From Astropecten irregularis (lineage: Eukaryota > Echinodermata > Asteroidea > Paxillosida > Astropectinidae): a DNA stretch of 64,000 nucleotides. Positions 1 to 9,348 of this stretch are shown one piece after another. The stretch is from assembly GCA_963971285.1 (NCBI GenBank), contig OZ020255.1:5642001-5706000 (forward strand), in the 5' to 3' direction. Below the pieces are notes generated by a model, which had not been told where the DNA came from, made no database searches, and worked only from the letters and a program-made list of their open reading frames with translations. Numbering within the stretch: position 1 is the stretch's first letter; each line of letters begins with the position of its first letter. Made by a program: the position numbers and the translations under genes.

Positions 1-123
1 ATGCAACCAAAGCCAACTAAAGCTAACTCAGTCCAAGGCCAACTCAGACCCAAGCCAACTCAGACCCCAGCCAACTCAGACCCAAGCAGTCTTAGACCCA
101 AGCCAACTCGGACCCAAGCCAAA
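1..123. repeat. 16-bp minisatellite
   Basis: Degenerate tandem copies of a roughly 16-base unit (CCCAAGCCAACTCAGA and variants) fill the left edge of the window. The array is probably cut by the window start. No gene is visible in it. Confidence 0.8.
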
Positions 124-133
124 ACACCGGGCA

Positions 134-330
134 CAGTATTTAATCTTTTGACTTTTAATTTTGATCTTTAAAAGATTGGTGTTAACTCTTTTCTTGATAA
201 GTATGGCATTTCAGGCAGAAAATTTTTAATGGTATACGGTAACAGTATGTTTCTACCATCACCATCTTTATCCTGTAAGTTATAGGTAAATCTTAGATTT
301 CTGTTTTGGTATGCTACCACAAGTACTACC
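134..330 (+). mobile_element. MITE family A, partial copy
   Basis: This is the right half of a MITE seen in full at 16523, 18218, 56087, 60451 and 63485. It keeps the internal AAAAGATC block, the CCATCACCATCTTTATCCTG block and a decayed end (ACTACC). The left half is missing. Confidence 0.65.
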
Positions 331-1365
331 AGGAACAAAGTTACTTTGTGTACATGTACTACTACTATATGTAGCCTGCCTACAACCCAAGTTAAAGAAA
401 AAAGGGTTAGCCTCTAACTTCTAAGAGTAAGAGTATGAGTTACCTTACTGAATACAAGTTATGATGAACTTCAATCTCAGCTGTGTAACTCAGGGATAGC
501 ATATCTAAAAAGTGAGTTTTACGGGATTTTAGACCTACAATGATGATACACTTTGAATGCAGCAGTAGCAATTTATCTCAAAACGTCCTCTAGTCCGTGG
601 GCCGTGGCCTTTTATTCGCTCGTTTCGTGACCATCAAAGAGAAATTTGCGATAGAAAATCGTCAAATTTTACATACAGAAAAAACATAAGAATAAACAGC
701 GCCCCCAATCGGTAGAAAGTAATTATCTACATAATAATACTATATGAACTGCATACCCGTGCTAATTTTATTCCCGATGTAAAACCCTTTACATGATTGG
801 AAACTGATCAAACTTCAACGTAATTATTTATAGGTACATTTTAATTGTCGTTTTAATTAAAAGATAGTACTCTGCTGGTTCCATAGAGTTGTGCACAAAA
901 TGTCAAATGATATGGTCGTCAGTGCAATTCTTGTACAAGTTGAAGTGGCATTTAAAATTTGCTCCCAAAAAGCCACAAAAATACTTCGTCTCGAGCTAAA
1001 TGTGTATTTAAGATAATCTCTAGTAAACCTCAGACCAAGACTCACCTGGAAAATGCCTCTTCTGCTTTTGACTCGGGCAGGAAAGCAGACAAAAATCTCC
1101 TCAAATCATTCAATGCAGCAGCTGATGTACACATGGTCTCTTATGAATGCGTGTGTTTACAAAAATAGCGCCCTCATGGGTTGGATGTTCGGTTTCATTT
1201 TTTTTTACAAAGTTGAGCCAGGTCGTTTTTACTTGGGAATATAATTATACCAGTGTAGGATCAGCAGTGCCAATTATTTCTAATTATATGCTGCCAATTC
1301 AACTTATAAAAGAAATAAATCACACACAAATAAACAAACGAAAGCATCAATAACTATACAAATAC
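331..1365. other. No gene recognised
   Basis: AT-rich spacer. The short open frames here have no family features, no convincing splice pattern and no paralogue elsewhere in the window. I see nothing to annotate. Confidence 0.5.
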
Positions 1366-1369
1366 TTAA

Positions 1370-1566
1370 AGGTAATATCAGACTTTAGTTTTTGTCAAAG
1401 AAATGCAGATTTACGAGCAAAAATGTCAAAAAAGATGCAGTAACAGTCAAATGTGAAAATTTCAGTCACCTACGGTGACCACTTTTTGAGAAAACTATGA
1501 AAAACGGCCACATTTCTTTTTTTTTATCTTTTTTGTTTCACTTTTAATTTTGATCTTTGAAAGATC
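1370..1566 (+). mobile_element. MITE family A, left-half copy
   Basis: It starts after TTAA (1366-1369) with AGGTAATATCAGACTTT, a variant of the family A terminal repeat. It runs through the conserved block ending in AAAAGATC and then stops. The right half is absent. Confidence 0.65.
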
Positions 1567-1596
1567 AAAAATTCCCCCAGTAGTTCCCCCAGTATG

Positions 1597-1770
1597 AAGT
1601 CCAAACCGAAACTTTAAATATATAAGAATTCAACTTAAGTTTCAAGTGGTACCATTGGCACAGTGGAAGTGCGCGGGACTACAGTGCAGGAGATCCCGGG
1701 TTCAAGTCCCGGTAGAATGAGAACGTTTTTGGTTTTAAGACTAAGTCCAAACCGAAACTTTAAATATATA
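1597..1770 (+). mobile_element. tRNA-like sequence between 28-bp direct repeats
   Basis: A tRNA-like core lies at about 1647-1722. It has a box A-like TGGCACAGTGGAAGT and a box B GGTTCAAGTCC, with a T arm CCGGG/CCCGG closing a 7-base loop. The acceptor and anticodon stems do not fold well, so it is tRNA-derived rather than a working tRNA gene. The core is bracketed by an identical 28-base direct repeat (1597-1624 and 1743-1770). That length is long for a SINE target duplication but suggests a fairly recent insertion or local duplication. Confidence 0.55.
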
Positions 1771-1953
1771 TTTTTTTACATTTTTGTAAATTTCACCAAT
1801 TTTTGACACGTCATGAAAATAATTTCTGATGCCTTTTAAGACAGCAATACTACTTTGTTTGTACCTGAAAGTTGTTCCTTTCACTTGTATATATATCCGT
1901 TAGGGGTTTCTCAATCAATGTGAATTGATTTTGGCAAAACATTTTAAGCCTAA

Positions 1954-2184
1954 GGGCCAATTTCATAGAGCTGCCTATAAGCACCAAAAACCTTTATTAA
2001 TAAAATCAGTATGCCAGCCAAAACTCCTTGTGAATCTTATGCTCAGCAAACAATGGCCAAATAGAAGTCAAAAGCAGTAAACATCACATGAAAATTTGGT
2101 TGGTAATCCTGTTTGATCATGGTTTGATAAAGGATGACTTTTCATGCTTAGCATTATTTTGTGCTTAAGCAGCTCTATGGCCCC
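1954..2184. mobile_element. MITE family B
   Basis: Palindromic element with terminal inverted repeats of the type GGGCCAATTTCATAGAGCTG at the left and GCTTAAGCAGCTCTATGGCC at the right. The same family is at 20967, 57484, 61244, 61961 and 62544. It has no coding capacity. Confidence 0.75.
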
Positions 2185-2756
2185 AGGGCCAACTAACAAG
2201 TCGGTAACAATCGAGTACATGTAAAACATATACAAAGAAATTCCACTGATCGCATGTAAACAACAGTACTCAAAACACAATACATGAATTGAAGCAGCCA
2301 AAAGGAGGAAACAACATTTTTCTTCCATTTTCTTTATTTCATCAGACCCATTTTTTGTTTAAGCACAAAGTTTTGTAATTTCAGTTGTAAGTATTTCAGT
2401 AATAATAATTTCCTTATTGTTATGATAATCTTTAATTTCTGAAAAACTCCTTTAAATGGAGAAACATTACAATGTTTTTTTCCAATATTATAGTGTCCAA
2501 TTATCATAAAAGATATCTTAAATATTGTATGACCTGAGAGTTAGGGTTTACACTGGATTAAATAACATGATTGATTTTACAGATGTTTTACTATTACAAA
2601 TGAAAGATTGCAACAACATTATCAAAATGGTTAACTTGAAAATATTGCCATCATACTGGCTCATTATAAAAACATTCATATAAAAAAACCTTGCCACATT
2701 ATCTTGCTAATTCTTTGCTTATAAAGTTGATGACTTGTGTAATTACTGAAAAAAAA

Positions 2757-3604
2757 AAGTTGTGTACAAAACAACACCAAAGGTTGTATAGGATTATGTC
2801 CATCATCGGTGGATGAATCCGTACACTAATACAAAAAAAAAAAATTGTTATGTGTACAAAACAACATCAAAGGTTGCATAGGATTATGTCCATCATTGGT
2901 GGATGAATCCGTACACTAATAAAACAAAAACAAAAATTGTTATGTGTACAAAACAACATCAAAGGTTGTTTAGGATTATGTCCATCATCGGTGGATGAAT
3001 CCGTACACTAATAAAACAAAAACAAAAATTGTTATGTGTACAAAACAACATCAAAGGTTGTTTAGGATTATGTCCATCATCGGTGGATGAATCCGTACAC
3101 TTATAAAACAAAACAAAAAAATTGTTATGTGTACAAAACAACATCAAAGGTTGTTTAGGATTATGTCCATCATCGGTGGATGAATCCGTACACTAATAAA
3201 ACAAAAACAAAAAATTGTTTTGTGTACAAAACAACATCAAAGGTTGTTTAGGAATATGTCCATCATCGGTGGATGAATCCGTACACTAATAAAAAAAAAG
3301 CAAAAAATTGTTATGAGTACAAAACAAAATCAAAGGTTGCATAGGATTATGTCCATCATCAGTGGATGAATCCGTACACTAAAATAACAATTCACTAAAA
3401 ATGCAACAAAATGTTTTACATCTTGTGTACAAAAACTGCATCAAAGGCAATTTTATTAAGATTATGTCCATCATCGGTGGATGAATCCGTACACTGAAGA
3501 AGAAACCATTTGTTAGCAACCGAAATGATTTTGTTGTGAGTACTTGGACAACACTGGATTGTTGTCCAGGATTTTGTCCATCATGGATGGATGAATCCAT
3601 ACAG
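2757..3604 (-). repeat. Hairpin-forming satellite, unit 1 (9 monomers)
   Basis: Nine tandem monomers of roughly 75-110 bases occur here. Each begins GTGTAC and ends GTACAC. Each contains GGATT and AATCC arms around a TCCATC/GGTGGA stem, so a single monomer can fold into a nested hairpin. The last monomer (about 3556-3604) has TCCATC/GATGGA, turning a G-U pair into A-U. The array lies about 3.9 kb behind the stop codon of gene 1. Unit 2 has 8 monomers and unit 3 has 5. Confidence 0.85.
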
Positions 3605-5037
3605 TCAAACAGTCTTGAATGATTAAGATTTGAATTTATCTCTCATCTCATGAACAGTTTGTACTGTATACTGTGTACCATACAACGATCAAATTCGGCA
3701 AAAAACCTATGAACCAGCTATATGACTCACTGGAATAAATGAAAATAACCAAATATACAAGTCAAATACAAAATATGATATAAAGTCAGATAGTAAAACA
3801 CTGTGTTTATACTCCAGCTATTAGCAGCTGGTATGTGGCAATTCAAGGCAAGATTCATGATATATAAAAAGTTGCTGCAAGATGTCTCAGGATTTGGACT
3901 TTACATGATTCTGAATTCTCATCATTGTGATTAAGCTGACTCATTCCAGCTCTTGAATATGATATAAAAACTTGTATACAATAATCAGGTGTGCAGTTTC
4001 CTGATTGTTTAGAATTTGTGAATAGTACATAATGTATTGTACTATTTTAGCTGTTTAAAAGTGATCCAGTGGGTCTTACAAATGAATATGATGCAATCTG
4101 CACTTAGACTTCAATATGCTGCAATGAAAACATGATTATAATAAACATGATAAATAAGCTGTACCATTGTAATCTTAATTTAAAACCATTTTGTTTTTGT
4201 TTTTATCTTGAAACAATCCTGTCTAAGGATTGCTGTATATATCTTTCAGAGCAAATACTTGTATGACTACCAGTATACAAGTAGTGATGACCTGCTAAGG
4301 GAATTACAACAGTAATTCTGTACTGATGTAAGGAGTAAACTACCATCTAAATGATTTATACATACAATAATAACTAGGTTATTACTGAGTGGTATTTACA
4401 CACCATCAACCCTTCAATGATTGATATTCCTGATGAAACTGAGTTTGATCTTAAGTATCTCCCACATTCCTGAATGAAAGTCTTGTCTGAGTTTTGGTTT
4501 TGTCGTGTCTACCAGCACAAGAACCATTTGGATTGTATATGAACCTTATGGAAGATGCTCATAAAAGATCAGGAATAATCAATGTACAAATCACCTGAGT
4601 TGTTGGAGAGGGATTTGTATGGGTTATCACCTTAGTCTTATGGTCGTATACGCAGCAGCAAGGAATCATTCTTGAATCCTGGCTCTGGACATCAATTGAC
4701 ACAAAGTGTCAATATATCTGTATCAGTCACAACAGCTTCCAACCAATCACACATGAGATCTTACTGAGGAGGGTGTGTGATTGGATAGTCAACATGATGG
4801 AGTGATACTTCTATCCAATCATATGCCAGTGGTGTTGCAATGAGCACTATGATTGGTGGTTGGTGTCCTCTACTGTCAGTCAAAGGCCAGATGTTATTGG
4901 AGGGGGGCCAATGAAGTGACTTTCAAGGACATTGCTGGCTAAAGGGAGGGGTAAAAGCAAATACTGAGCAAAAAGGGTTGAGCAGACCCTGGTGTATTGC
5001 AAATCAATACAAAATGAGCAATGTAAAGTAAACAGCA

Positions 5038-5628
5038 TCACTGCTGATGGTATTACAGTGACCAAATCTGCTGATGAAATTGCAGAAGTTTCAAAACTGA
5101 AGATGGAATATCAGTCGCTGTTTACAAAAACTGTTGATGGAACTACTGTTTACAAACGAGGGGAAATCCAAAATTTAACAGCACACAAACTGCTGATGGG
5201 ACTGCAGTTTGTTCGATCAAAACTGCTGGTGGAATTGCGTTTGATTGAAAACTGAAGATGATCTTTCAGTTTGCTGTTTTCAACTGTTGATGGGATTACA
5301 GTTTTATAAAGGAAGGAATTAAATGCACAAACAGCACAGTAACTGCAGATGTTATTATACAGTAATGTCAACCAACTACTGATGGAATTGCAGTTGATGT
5401 TTAACATCTGAAGATTGACTTCCAGTGGCTGTTTATGAAAGACTGTTGATGGGATTACAGTCAAGATAAAGGATGAAAAGATCAAATGGACATTGATAAA
5501 AACAGCACATGATTAACTGTTGATGGTAATACTGTTATAAACTTAACTTTACAGTTAGATTTGTAACTGAAGATGAAATTTCAGTTATTACTGTTTCTAT
5601 ATCAAAACTGTTCGATGGAATTACAGTT
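5038..5628. repeat. Array of small hairpins with covarying arms, unit 1
   Basis: About a dozen short inverted repeats with a GATG-containing loop of about 7-12 bases follow one another at roughly 30-60 base spacing. Examples are TCACTG/CAGTGA (5038-5061), AAACTGC/GCAGTTT (5187-5210), AAACTGAA/TTCAGTTT (5248-5272), AACTGT/ACAGTT (5282-5303), GACTGT/ACAGTC (5441-5462), TAACTGAA/TTCAGTTA (5564-5587) and AACTGT/ACAGTT (5606-5628). The outer arm bases differ between hairpins, but both arms change together. Two positions have lost pairing. A sister array is at 29479-30075, and unit 3 has lost it by deletion. Confidence 0.75.
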
Positions 5629-6255
5629 GATGTCCATAAAGAATGATTACACTGACTAACCCTTAAAACATCTGAAGAACTTTGGAATGTTACTGAAGAA
5701 ATCGTGGACAAATTTCTTGAATTCTACAGACATTTCAGAAGGGGTTTCTGTTGCACAAATGATACAAGTTGTCATAGATGATATGACAGTCTAGACTAGA
5801 AAGCCTGGTGGTACAGATCTGTAGACTTGATAGGCTTGACAGCTTGATAGGCTTGACGGCTTGATAGGCTTGATAAGAATAACACCACACTATACGATGC
5901 TTTACTAACTCATGGAGATCCAGATGTGTTACAGATAAATGTAAATTGTGCCGAAGAGTTTTTTAGGACAGTTCATTTCCCTGTCTATGATGCATGTACA
6001 TGCCTGGTGGTACAGATCAGAAATGAACATTGCTTGATGGTGTGTTCATGGACACTTCCCAACATGTCTGTCTTCCAGGTTAATGGGTGGAATGGTCAAA
6101 CCTGAAATGTGATGCTAGAATTGGCATGTTCGGTTTACCACAAACAGAGCAAGTTTGTAGAAATGCAAACTACTGTAGACTTCAAAGATGATCTTAATTG
6201 CTTTGAAGCTCCTTGTAGGTTTGCAACTGGTGTCACTAAGGTGGAATGATACATT

Positions 6256-6546
6256 TCAGATGTTTAAATTCATGTAGGAAAAGTTCACGCCAAGATGGAA
6301 ATGGATGCAAATGGGAACCTCTGCCAGAAAACCACCTTGCAATAACCATAAGATGTTACAGATGTTATGTACAACGTGTAGGCCAAGGATTGTTCTGGTA
6401 TTGAAGAGACTGCTGCTGGTATCAAATGCATGTAGGTCAATGTGAACAACCTCCAAGAAATGAAACAGAAATGTACAATAAGTGACTCTCATGATTGCAA
6501 ACCTTGTAAGATGGAAACCAAGGATAAATACACTAAATTCATGCAC
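6256..6546 (-). other. Conserved 96-codon open frame in the 3' flank
   Basis: An open frame in the same direction as the upstream gene is kept in all three units (also 30702-31001 and 53332-53652, 96-106 codons). The product would be rich in Phe, Leu and His (for example FLFHFLEVVHIDLHAF). I recognise no domain, and near-identical flanks could keep a frame open by chance. The opposite strand reads like a decayed Cys-containing peptide (CTISDSHDCKPCKM) with stops. It is unclear whether either strand codes. Confidence 0.2.
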
Positions 6547-7479
6547 AGATGGAATAGTGCACAGAGTATTAGTGCTTACAGTCTTGTATGCATTCCTACA
6601 ATTGGTTCCTGTCTGATCTAGGCTTCATAGGAATAACACCACACTGTACTATGCTTTACTAACTCATGAAGATCCGAATGTTTTATGGATAAATGTTTAA
6701 ATTGTGCCGAAGATTTTTTTCAGGACAGTTCATTTCCCTGTCTATGATGCATGCACATTTTGATAGGAAGACAATAAACAGAGTATGTCCGATAGACAAT
6801 ACGAAATTCAAGTCAAGTTTGAATTTTGAATTTTTCAGGTGCCAAGTTGGTAAATCACTAAATTGTTAGCCACATCTATTGCTGTTGACAGTTCACTGTC
6901 CTTTAAAGATCGATTGATAGCATTGATAAGTTAATACGTCAATGAGAAAAATCAATCAATCAATAAAATATTAATAGAACTAGTCTATTGTGTGTGCATG
7001 TTTGGATTTGCTGTGCCATTAGTGTGAATATTATGAGAGTTAGCCAGATAAATCCCTAATGGACAGGGTGATGAGGAGTTTGGTAGAAAGAAAGATGAGA
7101 ACATTTGAGAATCAAGACTGAAAATTCACAGCATACATTCATCCAAACATGCACACACAATAACAATTGGCAGTTCCTCTCTATTTTCATTTATTTTATG
7201 CCCCATCCATAATAGTTTTTCTGAATCTGAATAAAAGTTCATGTATTGTTTTTATCATTATTTGTGTGCCTTCACTGGAAGTGAGATAAGCCAGAGTGAA
7301 AAAGTTGAGTTTGAATGAGAGGTGTTTATAAGTTGGTTGCATCCTGGCCAAAATTGTTTCCAAATTTGTAGTGATTTTCCTGGAAAGGCTTTTGATTTGG
7401 GAACTTGTTTTTTGGACAGGAAACATTATGGATGAGACATAAAATGAACGTTAATAGAGAGGAACTGCCTATTTGGGAA

Positions 7480-9348
7480 CTAAGCTTGGCGCTGAGTGCA
7501 GCTATTTCGCTGCACCTCAGCGCTCTCCTGGCATGGAGATGCCCCACCAGCACCAACAGGTGTTTGATGACCAGGAGTGGTACAAGGAGTGTTGGACCTA
7601 CTCTTTGTTTGTCGTTTCTTGTTAAGAGCAGTAGTAGCATCCTTGATGAGATGTCCTGGAATGTGGATGGGATCACAGGATGGATTCCTGGAAGCTGGTG
7701 CTATGGGGCTTGGTGTCTTCTTGCGGCTTGTAGAGGACCTACCGTGTAGACTCACTGTGCTGGTCCTAGTACTTGGAGTTCCCTGATGGGAGACTTGGTC
7801 TGTCTCTGGGCCAGTCTGAAGATCAGTTGATGGCTTGTCAGTAGGTAGAGGTAATGAACTTGGTGTCAGCTTGTCAGTGACCATGGAACTCTTGTTGGAA
7901 GCTCTGCCCTGTGGAGTTGTCTTACCAAGAGGTGATTCATGGACTCCATCAGAAGGATTACTGTTGTTGGGGTGATGCATGAGTTCACTTGTAGATGGCT
8001 GATGAATGGAAAATTGGCTGCCATTCACTGCACCGTCCATCTGAGTGTGTACCTTAGACAGATGGCCTGTACCAGAGTCAGGATCAAGAGAGTTGCCAGA
8101 AAACACTGCATTGCTTATAGTCAGTATAGCAGTGTTTGAAGATTGGCGCATCTCATGAGAGCTTGACAATGGTTGTGCAGTGGATTGCATCTCACTGGGT
8201 GCGTCATTTTCCATGTCTGGAGCCTGTGATGCTTGCAGTTGGTGCTGCAGCTGTTGAACTAGGTTATTATTCAAATCATTGATAGCATCCTGCTGATTAT
8301 GTCTCTCCATGGGCTGAATCTCCATTGACAACTGATGGGTCATGCTGTGTTCCCGTGACACATCAAGATTATCCCCCATAGCACAACCTCCTGATTCAGG
8401 GAAGCCCAACTTGGTTGCAGAGTTTGCTGTATTGTGTTTGGTGTCAGCAAGTGGAGCAGAGGGTCTCAACAGTCCCTGTGGCTGGCGAGCAGAACTAGGT
8501 CGACAGGAAGAGCTGTCACTAGTAGTTGACATTTTCCCCTTGTGCAAGTTTCTTCCGGACTGCATCACATGCTTGAGACTAGGCTTGTTTGAGCCAGATG
8601 GTTCATTGTTGATAGATGTGAGGTCTGTTGTGGGATCAGTTGTTGCCAGAGTAGAAACAGTTGGCAAAGAGGCTGCATCTTCCGGTACGTGGAAAGTAAC
8701 TTTACCCTGCTTCAGCTTCCGAGATGACACTGATCTCATTGAAGAACTGTTGGATGATTTTGTGGGTCGATTGCTTCCAGCACGTTTGGGAGTATTTGAG
8801 AGCTGCTTGTTGGTAGGCTTCCTGGCACTTGCAGAGACCAGTGGTTGTTTCTGCTTAGCACGTGAATCTTTCAGAGGCAAAGAAGCACTGTTGGAACCCT
8901 TCAGTTTATCAGCAGGGTTGGAATTCTCTTTGATCCTGCTGGATGCTGATTTGGTTGGTGTCTTCTTTGTGCTCGGTGCCTTTGTCTTCTCAGATGCCGT
9001 CTGTTTGCTGTTCGGGATGGTGACTGATGAACTTTTAGAGGACTGCTTCGCACCTGTCTTTGACTTGTTTGTGCTTCCTTTGCCGTTGGCTCCATTGGCT
9101 GCTTCATGTATCATTCTGCTAGAGGCAGCCTGACCTTTAGAGACCTTCTTGCTGTCAGTGGTTGAAGGTTTCTTCCTGTCACTCACCGATTTCTTTTCAT
9201 TTGTCTTCTTGCGCTCACTGGTTTTCTTATCTTTGTCTGTTTTACCCAGGATGGCATTGCGACTCTTCTTTGAAGCCGCCTTAATGGCCCCTTTGATCTT
9301 TGAGGCAGTTGATGGCTTACATGATGGGCCAGCGACGTCAACATTCAC
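7480..9348 (-). CDS. Terminal exon of gene 1: Ser/Thr/Lys-rich region with RVxF-type motif
   Basis: A single 623-codon exon forms the C-terminal half. The acceptor is CTCAACAG followed by GTGAATGTTGAC, so the upstream in-frame ATG lies in the intron and is not the start. The product looks disordered. Its first 150 residues are rich in Lys and Ser (KKSRNAILGKTDKDKK), followed by many S/T-P sites. SSRKLKQGKVTFHVPED contains KVTF after basic residues, matching the PP1 docking pattern [RK]-x(0,1)-[VI]-{P}-[FW]. The C-terminus has TP-rich RSNTPCTTPGHQTP. The long open frame on the opposite strand (8342-9133) follows from Ser codon usage. Confidence 0.85.
   Translation of the reverse strand: MNVDVAGPSCKPSTASKIKGAIKAASKKSRNAILGKTDKDKKTSERKKTNEKKSVSDRKKPSTTDSKKVSKGQAASSRMIHEAANGANGKGSTNKSKTGAKQSSKSSSVTIPNSKQTASEKTKAPSTKKTPTKSASSRIKENSNPADKLKGSNSASLPLKDSRAKQKQPLVSASARKPTNKQLSNTPKRAGSNRPTKSSNSSSMRSVSSRKLKQGKVTFHVPEDAASLPTVSTLATTDPTTDLTSINNEPSGSNKPSLKHVMQSGRNLHKGKMSTTSDSSSCRPSSARQPQGLLRPSAPLADTKHNTANSATKLGFPESGGCAMGDNLDVSREHSMTHQLSMEIQPMERHNQQDAINDLNNNLVQQLQHQLQASQAPDMENDAPSEMQSTAQPLSSSHEMRQSSNTAILTISNAVFSGNSLDPDSGTGHLSKVHTQMDGAVNGSQFSIHQPSTSELMHHPNNSNPSDGVHESPLGKTTPQGRASNKSSMVTDKLTPSSLPLPTDKPSTDLQTGPETDQVSHQGTPSTRTSTVSLHGRSSTSRKKTPSPIAPASRNPSCDPIHIPGHLIKDATTALNKKRQTKSRSNTPCTTPGHQTPVGAGGASPCQESAEVQRNSCTQRQA

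Noticed and set aside
5038-5628. CRISPR-like array
   Set aside because: The regular hairpins recall CRISPR repeats, but spacing is irregular, there are no unique spacers of fixed length, and the context is eukaryotic.
8342-9133. 263-codon open frame on the plus strand (also 33506-34054 and 49703-50314)
   Set aside because: It lies antisense to the Ser-rich terminal exon and is a codon-usage shadow. It has no splice logic of its own.
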